64,000 nt of DNA, taken from Martinezella tropici. GTDB lineage: Bacteria > Pseudomonadota > Alphaproteobacteria > Rhizobiales > Rhizobiaceae. A model generated the notes under the pieces. That model had not been told where the DNA came from, searched no databases, and was given only the letters and a program-made list of their open reading frames with translations. The translations under genes were made by a program, and so were the position numbers. Shown one piece after another: positions 51,951 to 60,402 of this stretch; within the stretch, counting starts at the first letter, position 1, and the number at the start of each line of letters is the position of its first letter. Location of the stretch: the NCBI GenBank assembly GCA_000799755.1, contig JUHI01000001.1, positions 1,116,001-1,180,000 of the forward strand, written 5' to 3'.

Positions 51951-52727
51951 ATGGCAGACAGCCGCACTTCCGCCGATGGCGGCATGGAAACATCCTATGG
52001 CTTCCGCGAAGTGGCCGATGGCGAAAAGCAGGGCCTCGTCAACGAGGTGTTCCACAAGGTCGCCAAACGCTACGACGTGATGAACGATGTCATGTCCATG
52101 GGCATGCATCGCGCCTGGAAGGATGGAATGGTCGCAGCGCTCAACCCGCGCAAGGACCCCGCCTACAAAGTGCTCGATGTTGCAGGCGGCACGGGCGACA
52201 TCGCCTTCCGCATCGTCGAGGCATCCAACCGGCTGGCGCACGCAACCGTGCTCGACATCAACGGCTCGATGCTCGGCGTTGGGGCTGAGCGTGCCGAGAA
52301 GAAGAAGCTCTCGGACAATCTCACCTTCGTCGAGGCGAATGCGGAAGAACTGCCATTCGAGCCGAACTCCTTCGACGCCTATACGATCGCCTTCGGCATC
52401 CGCAACGTGCCGCATATCGATGTCGCGCTGAAGGAAGCCTATCGCGTGCTGAAGCGCGGCGGCCGGCTGCTCGTGCTGGAATTTTCCGAAGTCGACTTGC
52501 CGCTGCTCGACCGTGTCTATGAATCATGGTCCTTCAACGCCATTCCGAAGTTCGGCAAGGCGATCACGGGCGATGCCGAGCCCTATCAGTATCTGGTGGA
52601 ATCCATCCGCAAGTTCCCGAACCAGCAGGATTTCGCCGCGATGATCCGCGAGGCCGGCTTCTCGCGCGTGAGCTTCACCAACTACACCGGCGGCATCGCT
52701 GCGCTGCACTCCGGCTGGAAGCTCTGA
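51951..52727 (+). CDS. ubiE: Ubiquinone biosynthesis C-methyltransferase UbiE
   Basis: SAM-dependent C-methylation of the demethoxy-benzoquinol intermediate. The 258-residue protein has [43 protein letters not shown] motif [15 protein letters not shown] and [10 protein letters not shown], all UbiE/COQ5 signatures. ubiB follows after a 125-base gap that contains a dispersed repeat. Confidence 0.96.
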   Translation: MADSRTSADGGMETSYGFREVADGEKQGLVNEVFHKVAKRYDVMNDVMSMGMHRAWKDGMVAALNPRKDPAYKVLDVAGGTGDIAFRIVEASNRLAHATVLDINGSMLGVGAERAEKKKLSDNLTFVEANAEELPFEPNSFDAYTIAFGIRNVPHIDVALKEAYRVLKRGGRLLVLEFSEVDLPLLDRVYESWSFNAIPKFGKAITGDAEPYQYLVESIRKFPNQQDFAAMIREAGFSRVSFTNYTGGIAALHSGWKL

Positions 52728-52805
52728 AGCATGATGTCGAGCCATGTGATGCGGCTGACGGCCTCCGCTTTCAGAAACCTTCAGACTCTATCCTTTTGTT
52801 TTGAC

Positions 52806-52849
52806 GCAACTCCTGACGAAAAGCCGCTGCGCAGTTTTCCTGGAATTGC
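52806..52849. repeat. Dispersed 44-base intergenic repeat, copy B
   Basis: Begins GCAACTCC and ends TTTTCCTGGAATTGC; 35 of 44 positions match copy A (39322-39365) by hand alignment. It ends three bases before the ubiB ATG, so it supplies the translation-initiation region of ubiB; no strong Shine-Dalgarno is visible other than a TGGA inside the repeat. Confidence 0.6.
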
Positions 52850-52852
52850 TCT

Positions 52853-54427
52853 ATGAGTGCTCTCAGCGCATATTTCGGCCTTGTCCGGGTCGGCTGGGTG
52901 CTTGTGCGCGAAGGCGTGGTGATCGCACTCCCTTCAGAGGGACTGCCGCCTTCCGTCGGTTTCGCGAAGTCCTTCGTCAGCATCTTCGCTCGTAGGAAGG
53001 CAAAGAGCCAGGCTCGCAGCGACCGGTTGGCCAAGGCGGTCGAGCGGCTCGGCCCGTCTTATGTGAAGATCGGCCAGTTCCTGGCGACGCGGCCCGACGT
53101 CGTCGGCGTGGACATGGCCAATGACCTGTCGCAGTTGCAGGACAGGATGGCCTTCTTTCCGCACGAGACGGCGACGGCAGCCATCGAAGCCTCCCTCGGG
53201 CGACGGATAGACGATCTCTATGCCAGCTTCGGCGAGCCGATTGCCGCCGCCTCGATAGCGCAGGTGCATCCGGCCGAAATCGAGACGGCCGAGGGCCGCA
53301 AGCGCGTTGCGGTCAAGGTCGTACGGCCCGGTGTACGTCAGCGGTTTTCCAACGATATCAAGGCGATGTACCTCGTCGCGGGGATGCAGGAACGCTTCAT
53401 GCCTTCCAGCCGGCGCCTTCGGCCGGTGGAAGTAACGAAGACGCTCGAGCAGACTACGAAAGTCGAGATGGATCTCAGGCTGGAGGCGGCTGCGCTCTCC
53501 GAGATCGCCGAAAATACCGAAAAGGACCCGGGTTTCCGCGTTCCGAAGGTCGACTGGGAACGCACCGGCCGCGACGTCATCACCATGGAGTGGATCGACG
53601 GCGTCAAGATGTCCGATGTCGAGGGGCTGAAGGCAGCCGGGCACGACCTCAACGCGCTTGCCGACACGCTGATCCAGTCCTTCCTGCGTCACACGCTGCG
53701 CGACGGCTTCTTCCATGCCGACATGCATCCCGGCAATCTTTTCATCGATCCCGCCGGCATGATCGTCGCCGTCGACATGGGCATCGTCGGGCGCCTCGGA
53801 AAGAAGGAGCGCCGCTTCCTCGCCGAAATCCTCTATGGCTTCATCACGCGCGATTATCTTCGCGTCGCGGAAGTGCATTTCGAAGCGGGCTACGTCCCTT
53901 CCCATCATAATATGGAGAGTTTCGCCCAGGCGATCCGTGCCATCGGCGAGCCTATCCATGGCCAACCGGCCGAGACGATCTCGATGGGCAAGCTTCTGAC
54001 GCTGCTCTTCGAAGTGACCGAGCTCTTCGACATGGAGACGCGGCCCGAACTCGTCATGCTGCAGAAGACCATGGTCGTGGTCGAGGGCGTGTCGCGCATG
54101 CTCAATCCGCGCTTCAACATGTGGAAGGCTTCGGAACCGGTCGTCGGCGACTGGATTCGTACCAATCTCGGCCCGAAGCGGATCATGGCCGACCTGAAGG
54201 ACGGCTTGAAGGCGGCCGTGAAGCTTGCCGAAGCAGCGCCGGAAATTGCCGCCAAGACCGAGAAATTCCATCACGAATTGCTGCACATGAGCGAAAACGG
54301 CCTGCGTTTCGATCCGCAGACCGCAGAGGCGATCGGCAAGTCGGAAGCCAAGCACAGCCGCTCCGGCCGCTTCGCTTTGTGGGTGATCGCCCTGACGCTT
54401 ATCTATATCGCCTGGCATCTGGGCTAG
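52853..54427 (+). CDS. ubiB: Ubiquinone biosynthesis regulatory kinase-like protein UbiB
   Basis: ABC1/ADCK-family atypical kinase/ATPase needed for ubiquinone synthesis at the inner membrane. The 524-residue protein has the family KxGQ motif in VKIGQFLATRPD, the Ala-rich nucleotide loop AAASIAQVH, HADMHPGNLF and VAVDMGIVG, and a C-terminal transmembrane helix (about 505-522). Its last codons and stop lie in the first unit of a 29-base tandem duplication (54407-54464). Confidence 0.95.
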   Translation: MSALSAYFGLVRVGWVLVREGVVIALPSEGLPPSVGFAKSFVSIFARRKAKSQARSDRLAKAVERLGPSYVKIGQFLATRPDVVGVDMANDLSQLQDRMAFFPHETATAAIEASLGRRIDDLYASFGEPIAAASIAQVHPAEIETAEGRKRVAVKVVRPGVRQRFSNDIKAMYLVAGMQERFMPSSRRLRPVEVTKTLEQTTKVEMDLRLEAAALSEIAENTEKDPGFRVPKVDWERTGRDVITMEWIDGVKMSDVEGLKAAGHDLNALADTLIQSFLRHTLRDGFFHADMHPGNLFIDPAGMIVAVDMGIVGRLGKKERRFLAEILYGFITRDYLRVAEVHFEAGYVPSHHNMESFAQAIRAIGEPIHGQPAETISMGKLLTLLFEVTELFDMETRPELVMLQKTMVVVEGVSRMLNPRFNMWKASEPVVGDWIRTNLGPKRIMADLKDGLKAAVKLAEAAPEIAAKTEKFHHELLHMSENGLRFDPQTAEAIGKSEAKHSRSGRFALWVIALTLIYIAWHLG

Positions 54428-54464
54428 CCCGCAAGATCGCCTGGCATCTGGGCTAGCCCGCAAG
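54407..54464. repeat. 29-base tandem duplication across the ubiB stop codon
   Basis: Bases 54407-54435 are repeated exactly at 54436-54464. The unit (ATCGCCTGGCATCTGGGCTA and nine more bases) encodes the last ubiB residues IAWHLG and the TAG stop, so a second, silent copy of the gene end follows the real one. Confidence 0.85.
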
Positions 54465-54580
54465 GCTCCTCCCCGCGGTCATCTTCCCGAGCCCTTATAT
54501 CCGAGCAAACACAGAGTTGCGCGGCGCTCGGATTCGCCTCAAAATTCAGCCGTATCCCGCCTATGGAGGTGTTCGCCATT

Positions 54581-54592
54581 TGGGATATCCCA
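54581..54592. promoter_or_regulatory. Perfect palindrome upstream of the proposed ergothioneine operon
   Basis: TGGGATATCCCA is a 12-bp perfect palindrome 49 bases before the lyase start codon, well placed for an operator. No regulator gene is adjacent. Confidence 0.35.
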
Positions 54593-54640
54593 TTTGCGAT
54601 AAGGCTCGCATAGCCTCGCGAAAAAAGGAGAACAAAATAC

Positions 54641-56224
54641 ATGGAGCGTCAGAGAGCCGGCATCGAACTCACCGGGCAACCCCTCGGGTTCAGCGACCTG
54701 GTGCGGATCGGGGCGGGCGTCGCCCTGCCCTCGGCATCGGAAACCGGCATGGCGCGCGTGCGCATAGCGCGGGGTATTCTCGAAAGCGCAATCCAATCCG
54801 GCATGCCGGTCTACGGCTCCACGACCGGCGTCGGCGCCATGAAGGATGTCGAATGGTCTCCCGAAGATCTTGATGCCTTCAATCTCGGCCTCGTGCGCGC
54901 CCATCATTTCGGCACGGGCGCCCCTTTCTCCATGTCGGTCGTGCGCAACGCCATGGCCATCCGGGTCAATACGGCTCTGACCGGTCAGGTCGGATGTTCG
55001 CAGGAATTGATCCAGGCCTATCTGCAGCTTCTCAGCGCCGACGTCATTCCGGTCGTTCGGCGCACTGGCTCGATCGGCTGCGCCGATATCGGCCTGATGG
55101 GCCAGATCGGCGCAGTTCTGACCGGCGTCGGCGAGGCGGTCTATCGCGGCCGCCGAATGCAGGCGGCCGATGCCTTCGATGCCGCCGGCATCGCTCCCGT
55201 CCGGATGATGCCGCGCGACAGCTTGGCCTCGCTCAGCGTCAATGCCGTCAGCTTTGCGGCCGCCGCCGAGACAACCCGCAATGCCGCCGCCTCGATCCGC
55301 GTGCTGCTTGCGACCGGCATGATGGCGGCCGGCGCGCTCGGTACTTCGCGCGACCCCTGGATTTCGGTGCGCCATGTCGGCACAGCCCGCGAAGCCCTGA
55401 TCGGCGCATGGCTATGCAACGCCTCGGATGAATGGCCCTGGCCGGTCGCTACCCATGTGCAGGACCCGCTGAGCCTGCGCATGATCGCCCAGGTCTTCGG
55501 CGCCGTCATCGAAAACCTGCTCACGGCCGGCCACAAGATCCTCGCCGCCACCGGCCGCTCGGACGACAATCCCGTCATCGTCGACGGGCGAGTGATGACC
55601 TCGGGCGGCTCCCTTCCGCTTGATGTCACGGTGCTTCTGGAAGCCGCCGTCATCTGCATGGCCCACGCCGCGCGCAACGCCTTCAATCGCTGCGTCCTGC
55701 TCGGCAACGGCCAGCGGCGCGGCCTGCCGGTCAATCTCGTCCCGGAAGGGAAGATCGCAACCGGCTTCGGACCTATCATCAAGCTTGCCGGCGAAATCTT
55801 TTCGCGCGTGCTCTCCATGTCCAACCCGGTCTCGGCACAGTCGCTGGTCGTCGCGGCGGGCATGGAAGACGAGGCAGCCTTCCTGCCGCTGGTCATCGAG
55901 CGCTTCGAGCGGCAGATGCGGGCGCTGAAGCGCCTGGCGGCGCTGGAGGCGCTGTTGTCGGCGCAGGCGATGGATATTCTTGGCGACAAGCCGGAAGGCG
56001 TGGCACGCATGCTCTATGACGTCGTGCGCAAACATGCCGATTTCTACGTGGTGGACCGTCCCCTTTCGGCCGAAGTCGAGGCGATCGAGGAGGAACTTGC
56101 CTCCGAAGCCTTCATTTCGGAGATGATCGCCCATAAGCCCATCATCGCCTATGATGATTTCTTCGCACTCGGCTCGCTGGAGCGGGTCGAAGAGCGGCTT
56201 TATCGCGACACCGTCGCCATCTGA
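54641..56224 (+). CDS. MIO-less aromatic amino acid lyase homologue; proposed ergothionase (ergothioneine trimethylammonia-lyase)
   Basis: A 527-residue member of the HAL/PAL fold. Conserved features: VYGSTTGVG (catalytic-loop Tyr58), VQDPLSLR (273-280) and SDDNP near 307-311. The MIO site does not fit: where HAL has GSVGASGDLAP, this protein has GSIGCADIGLM (143-153), so Cys147-Ala148-Asp149 replaces Ala-Ser-Gly and no MIO can form. Ordinary ammonia elimination needs MIO; elimination of trimethylamine from a betaine should not, and ergothionase is a known MIO-lacking relative. With the genes that follow, ergothioneine to thiourocanate is the best reading. Hercynine lyase is an alternative. 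AAAAGGAGAA precedes the ATG. First gene of the operon. Confidence 0.72.
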   Translation: MERQRAGIELTGQPLGFSDLVRIGAGVALPSASETGMARVRIARGILESAIQSGMPVYGSTTGVGAMKDVEWSPEDLDAFNLGLVRAHHFGTGAPFSMSVVRNAMAIRVNTALTGQVGCSQELIQAYLQLLSADVIPVVRRTGSIGCADIGLMGQIGAVLTGVGEAVYRGRRMQAADAFDAAGIAPVRMMPRDSLASLSVNAVSFAAAAETTRNAAASIRVLLATGMMAAGALGTSRDPWISVRHVGTAREALIGAWLCNASDEWPWPVATHVQDPLSLRMIAQVFGAVIENLLTAGHKILAATGRSDDNPVIVDGRVMTSGGSLPLDVTVLLEAAVICMAHAARNAFNRCVLLGNGQRRGLPVNLVPEGKIATGFGPIIKLAGEIFSRVLSMSNPVSAQSLVVAAGMEDEAAFLPLVIERFERQMRALKRLAALEALLSAQAMDILGDKPEGVARMLYDVVRKHADFYVVDRPLSAEVEAIEEELASEAFISEMIAHKPIIAYDDFFALGSLERVEERLYRDTVAI

Positions 56225-56251
56225 ACCAACCGACAAGCGGAGAGACTGTAC

Positions 56252-57637
56252 ATGGCCGATTTCGATCTTGTTCTGCAAGGCACCGTCGTTTTGCCCGAAC
56301 GCATCGTGGAAGCCGGTTACGTCGCCGTGCGCGACGGCAAGATCGCCGAAGTGGGCATCGGCGTGCCGCCGGCTGCGCGCGAGCGGCACCTGCTCGGCAA
56401 GGCGCTGATCCTGCCCGGCGCGATCGACGCGCAAACCCACTCGCTGTCCCAGAAGGATCAGGAGGATTTCATCTGGTCGACGCGTTCGGCAGCCGCCGGC
56501 GGCGTCACCACCATCGTCGATATGCCCTATGACGAAGGCAATCTCGTCTGCTCGGCAGCATCGGTGAAAAAGAAGGTCGACCACGCCGCGCCGCAATCGC
56601 GCGTCGACTTTGCCCTCTATGGAACCATCGATCCTGAAGAAGGGCCGGCACGCATCGCGGAGATGGTCGAGGCCGGTGTCGCCGCCTTCAAATTCTCCAC
56701 CTTCGGCACCGATCCGAAACGCTTTCCGCGCATTCCGCCCGCCCTGCTCGACGCCTGCTTTGCGGCGATCGCGCCCACGGGTCTCACCGCCGGCGTGCAC
56801 AACGAAGACGACGAAGCGGTTCGCACCTATATGGAACAGGTGAAGGCAAGCGGCGTCACCGACTACCGCGCCCACGGCCTTTCCCGCCCGCCGATTACCG
56901 AACTGCTGGCCATGCACACGATCTTCGAGACGGGTGCGGATACCGGCTGCCCGGCCCATGTCGTGCATTGCTCACTCGGCCGCGGCTATGACATTGCCCG
57001 CGCCTATCGCCGCGACGGCTTCGAAGCGACGGTCGAATGCTGCATTCACTATCTGACGCTCGACGAAGAAAACGATGTGCGGCGTCTTGGCGGCAAGGCG
57101 AAAATTAATCCGCCGATCCGCCCGCGCGCCGAAGTGGAAACCTTGTGGCGCAAGGTGGCGGAAGGCAATGTCTGGCTCGTCTCGACCGACCATGTCAGCT
57201 GGTCGGAAAATCGCAAAACCAATCCGGACATGCTGGCGAACGCTTCCGGCGTGCCGGGACTGGAGGTCATGGTGCCGCTCTTCGTCAAGGGTGCTCTGGA
57301 ACGCGGCGTGCCGCTGACCTGGGCCGCGAAGCTGATGGCGGAGAATCCGGCTAAGCATTTTCGCCTCGATCATATCAAGGGCGCGCTGACGCCCGGCAAG
57401 GATGCCGATATCGTCGTGCTGGAGCCGCGCGAAATGGTTTACGACGCGGCGGCAAGCGGCAACAACGTCGTCGGCTGGAGCCCCTATAACGGCATCCGCC
57501 TGCCCTGGACTGTGTCGGCGGCCTATCTTAGAGGCAAGCAGATCACCGAGGGACAGAAGGTGCTGGCCGAACCCGGCTCCGGCAGCTTCGTTCGTCCCTT
57601 GCCTCGTCAAGTTCTTGCCGGAGATGCAGCCCGATGA
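56252..57637 (+). CDS. Hydantoinase-like cyclic amidohydrolase; proposed hydantoin-5-propionate hydrolase
   Basis: A 461-residue amidohydrolase of the dihydropyrimidinase/allantoinase group. Expected metal ligands: Lys147 in AAFKFST (carboxylated Lys position), His183 in GVHNED, His239 in VVHCS and Asp313 in STDH; KINPPIR (284-290) is the usual substrate-loop block. The first motif, normally DxHxH, reads DAQTH (59-63), so one metal-binding His is Gln. In this context it would open hydantoin-5-propionate to N-carbamoylglutamate. Starts 27 bases after the lyase and overlaps the next gene by four bases. Dihydropyrimidinase or allantoinase activity cannot be excluded. Confidence 0.7.
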   Translation: MADFDLVLQGTVVLPERIVEAGYVAVRDGKIAEVGIGVPPAARERHLLGKALILPGAIDAQTHSLSQKDQEDFIWSTRSAAAGGVTTIVDMPYDEGNLVCSAASVKKKVDHAAPQSRVDFALYGTIDPEEGPARIAEMVEAGVAAFKFSTFGTDPKRFPRIPPALLDACFAAIAPTGLTAGVHNEDDEAVRTYMEQVKASGVTDYRAHGLSRPPITELLAMHTIFETGADTGCPAHVVHCSLGRGYDIARAYRRDGFEATVECCIHYLTLDEENDVRRLGGKAKINPPIRPRAEVETLWRKVAEGNVWLVSTDHVSWSENRKTNPDMLANASGVPGLEVMVPLFVKGALERGVPLTWAAKLMAENPAKHFRLDHIKGALTPGKDADIVVLEPREMVYDAAASGNNVVGWSPYNGIRLPWTVSAAYLRGKQITEGQKVLAEPGSGSFVRPLPRQVLAGDAAR

Positions 57638-58908
57638 CCGACACCAAGCGCCACAACCTGCCCGTCAACGCCGACCGTATCGCTGAAGACATCGATGCGC
57701 TGGCCGGCATTACCGAGCCGGGCCATCCCTGGACGCGCCGTGCCTTCTCGCCGCTCTTTCTGGAAGGACGCGCCTATATCGACGCACGGATGAAAGCCGC
57801 AGGACTTGAGACGCGAATGGATGCCGCCGGCAACCTGATCGGCCGGCGCGAGGGCGCCAAGCCCGGCCTCGGCACGATCCTTGTGGGCTCGCATTCCGAC
57901 ACCGTTCCCGATGGCGGCCGCTTCGACGGCATCGCCGGTACGATCGCCGCGCTGGAAGTCGCACGCTCCTTGAAGGATCGTGGCATCGAACTCGACCATG
58001 ATCTGGAGATCGTCGATTTCCTGGCCGAAGAAGTCAGCATCTTCGGCGTCTCCTGCGTCGGCAGCCGCGGCATGACCGGCCAGATCCCGGAGGCATGGCT
58101 CTCCCGCACGAGCGGTGATCGCACGCTTTCGCAGGGCATTGCCGAGGTCGGCGGTGATCCCTCCGTGCTACTCTCCCAGAAGCGGCCGGATATTGCCGGC
58201 TTCCTGGAGCTGCATATCGAGCAGGGCCCTGTGCTAGAAGCCGAGAACAAGGATATCGGCATCGTCACCGCGATCGCCGGCATCACCCGCATCGAAATCA
58301 CCGTGGAAGGCCGTGCTGACCATGCCGGCACGACGCCGATGGATCGCCGTGCGGATGCGCTGGTAGCCGCCTCGCAACTGGTCCTCGACATTCGCCAACG
58401 CGCTGCTGAACAGGCAAAGACGCCGGGGCATTTCGCCGCCACCGTCGGCGAATTCCGCATCGAGCCGAATGCCGCCAATGTCGTGCCCTCGAAGGTCGTG
58501 CTCTTGATCGACGGCCGCGCCGAAATCCGCAGCGATATGGAAGATTTCCTCGCCTGGATCGACGGCGAGGTGAAGATCATCGCCGCCGACTATGGCGTGA
58601 CGATCAATACGCCGGTGCGCGTCTCCGACAATATGCCGACCCCCGGCGCGCCGGTGCTGCTCGAAACCCTTGAGCGCGCCTGCGACACGGTCGGCGCCAA
58701 GCATCGTCGCATGGCCTCCGGCGCCGGCCACGACACGGCCTGGATCGCCAAGGTCGCCCCTGCCGCGATGATCTTCGTGCCCTGCAAGGAAGGCCGCAGC
58801 CATTGCGCCGAAGAATGGGCCGAGAATGACGACATCGCCATGGGCGCCGCCGTTCTTTTTGAAGCGGTGCGCGACATGGACAAGAACCTCAAACAGAACC
58901 GGGAGTAG
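57634..58908 (+). CDS. M20-family N-carbamoyl-L-amino acid hydrolase; proposed N-carbamoylglutamate amidohydrolase
   Basis: A 424-residue zinc hydrolase of the L-carbamoylase/allantoate amidohydrolase group. Metal ligands are recognisable: His87 in GSHSDT, Asp98 in GGRFDG, Glu132/133 in LAEEVS, His194 in LELHIEQGP and His390 in SHCAEEW; the dimerisation-domain block GRADHAGTTPMDRR is also typical. Next to a hydantoinase it would release glutamate, ammonia and CO2 from N-carbamoyl-L-glutamate. ATGA overlap shows translational coupling with the hydantoinase. Allantoate amidohydrolase is the main alternative. Confidence 0.78.
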   Translation: MTDTKRHNLPVNADRIAEDIDALAGITEPGHPWTRRAFSPLFLEGRAYIDARMKAAGLETRMDAAGNLIGRREGAKPGLGTILVGSHSDTVPDGGRFDGIAGTIAALEVARSLKDRGIELDHDLEIVDFLAEEVSIFGVSCVGSRGMTGQIPEAWLSRTSGDRTLSQGIAEVGGDPSVLLSQKRPDIAGFLELHIEQGPVLEAENKDIGIVTAIAGITRIEITVEGRADHAGTTPMDRRADALVAASQLVLDIRQRAAEQAKTPGHFAATVGEFRIEPNAANVVPSKVVLLIDGRAEIRSDMEDFLAWIDGEVKIIAADYGVTINTPVRVSDNMPTPGAPVLLETLERACDTVGAKHRRMASGAGHDTAWIAKVAPAAMIFVPCKEGRSHCAEEWAENDDIAMGAAVLFEAVRDMDKNLKQNRE

Positions 58909-58911
58909 TCA

Positions 58912-60012
58912 ATGGGACGCGTACTCGTTGCCAAGGATGTGGAAGCGGCCGTCAAGGGCGGCTCGGTTTACGCCGCGGGCGGTGGCGGCTGGGCCGATCA
59001 CGGCCGCATGCTCGGCTATGCGGCCGTCAATGTCGGCAAGCCGGAGCTGGTGTCGATCGACGAACTTGATGACAACGACTGGATCGCCACGGCAGCCGCC
59101 ATCGGCGCACCGGCCTCCACGACCCCCTGGGAAATGCAGGGCATCGACTACGTGAAGGCCGCCCAGCTGCTGCAGGACGAGCTTGGCGAGAAGCTTTCCG
59201 GCCTGATCATCGGCCAGAACGGCAAGTCCTCGACGCTGAACGGCTGGCTGCCATCGGCCATTCTCGGAACCAAGGTGGTGGACGCGGTGGGTGACATCCG
59301 CGCCCATCCCACCGGCGACATGGGCTCGATCGGCATGGCGGGCTCGCCGGAGCAGATGATCCAGACCGCCGTCGGCGGCAACCGCGCCGAAAACCGCTAT
59401 ATCGAGCTGGTCGTCAAGGGCGCAACGGCGAAGATTTCGCCGATCCTGCGCGCGGCGTCCGACCAGTCCGGCGGCTTCATCGCCTCCTGCCGCAACCCGC
59501 TGCGCGCTTCTTACGTCCGCACGCATGCAGCACTCGGCGGCATCTCCATGGCGCTTTCGCTCGGCGAAGCGATCATCGAGGCGGAAAAGAAGGGTGGCAG
59601 CGCCGTCATCGACGCCATCTGCAAGACAACCGGCGGCCATATTCTGGCCGAAGGCACGATCACGAAGAAGGACGTCGTCTACACGAAGGAAGCCTTCGAT
59701 ATCGGCACCGTCACGGTCGGCTCAGGCGACAAGGCCGTCGTCATGCATGTGATGAACGAGTACATGGCCGTCGAGGATACCGGCGGCAAGCGGCTCGCAA
59801 CCTTCCCCTCCGTCATCACCACGCTGTCGCCGGAAGGCGAGCCCTTGAGCGTCGGCCAGCTGCACGAGGGCATGAACGTCTTCATCCTGCATGTGCCGAT
59901 GGATATCATTCCGCTGTCTGCCAGCGTGCTCGACCCCACGGTCTATCCCTCCGTCGAAAAGGCGATGGGGATCGAGATCGCGAAATACGCGCTGGCCGGC
60001 AAGAAAGGCTGA
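58912..60012 (+). CDS. DUF917 protein; candidate thiohydantoin-propionate desulfhydrase
   Basis: A 366-residue protein of the DUF917 family, often found beside hydantoinases. The Gly-rich start (YAAGGGGWADHGRMLG), IGQNGKSSTLNGWLPSAILG and DAVGDIRAHPTGDMGSIGMA are its conserved blocks; no membrane segment or signal peptide. It starts three bases after the carbamoylase stop. The ergothioneine route needs an enzyme replacing C=S by C=O in 3-(5-oxo-2-thioxoimidazolidin-4-yl)propionate; with every other step assigned, DUF917 is the only candidate here. That assignment is by elimination, not from catalytic motifs. Confidence 0.6.
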   Translation: MGRVLVAKDVEAAVKGGSVYAAGGGGWADHGRMLGYAAVNVGKPELVSIDELDDNDWIATAAAIGAPASTTPWEMQGIDYVKAAQLLQDELGEKLSGLIIGQNGKSSTLNGWLPSAILGTKVVDAVGDIRAHPTGDMGSIGMAGSPEQMIQTAVGGNRAENRYIELVVKGATAKISPILRAASDQSGGFIASCRNPLRASYVRTHAALGGISMALSLGEAIIEAEKKGGSAVIDAICKTTGGHILAEGTITKKDVVYTKEAFDIGTVTVGSGDKAVVMHVMNEYMAVEDTGGKRLATFPSVITTLSPEGEPLSVGQLHEGMNVFILHVPMDIIPLSASVLDPTVYPSVEKAMGIEIAKYALAGKKG

Positions 60013-60030
60013 GAAGCGCAGGAGGCTTGA

Positions 60031-60360
60031 ATGGCCCGCGACGCCGGTCTCGAAGAATTGCTGAGAGAAGAGCTCGGGGAACGCCCCGGGCTTAGCGAAA
60101 AGGCGATGTTCGGCGGCTGGGCCTTTCTGCTCAATGGCCACCTGCTGTGCGGCGCCCGTGACGACGGGATGCTGATCCGCCTCGGCAAAGGTAACGACGC
60201 CTGGGCGCTGGAGCAACATGACGTCAAGCCCATGCTGTCCCGCGGCCGGGAAATGCAGGGGTGGGTGCGCGCCGGGCCGGAGGCCTATGGCAACGACATG
60301 CTGCGCAAGCGGCTGCTTCTGGCCGCGCTGGACTTCGTCGAAGGCCTGCCGCCGAAATAG
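60031..60360 (+). CDS. Small TfoX N-terminal-domain protein
   Basis: A 109-residue protein with the TfoX_N pattern (SEKAMFGGWAFLLNGHLLCG, then GMLIRLGKG and MQGWVRAGPEAY). Stand-alone TfoX_N proteins are common and of unknown function; the competence link of full-length Sxy does not apply. It lies within the operon, 18 bases after the DUF917 gene and 42 before the urocanase homologue, on the same strand. Its place in the pathway is not explained by the chemistry. Confidence 0.75.
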   Translation: MARDAGLEELLREELGERPGLSEKAMFGGWAFLLNGHLLCGARDDGMLIRLGKGNDAWALEQHDVKPMLSRGREMQGWVRAGPEAYGNDMLRKRLLLAALDFVEGLPPK

Positions 60361-60402
60361 CCGGGCCGCCGAAACAACAACGAAAACAGGGAAGGGAAAC
60401 CC

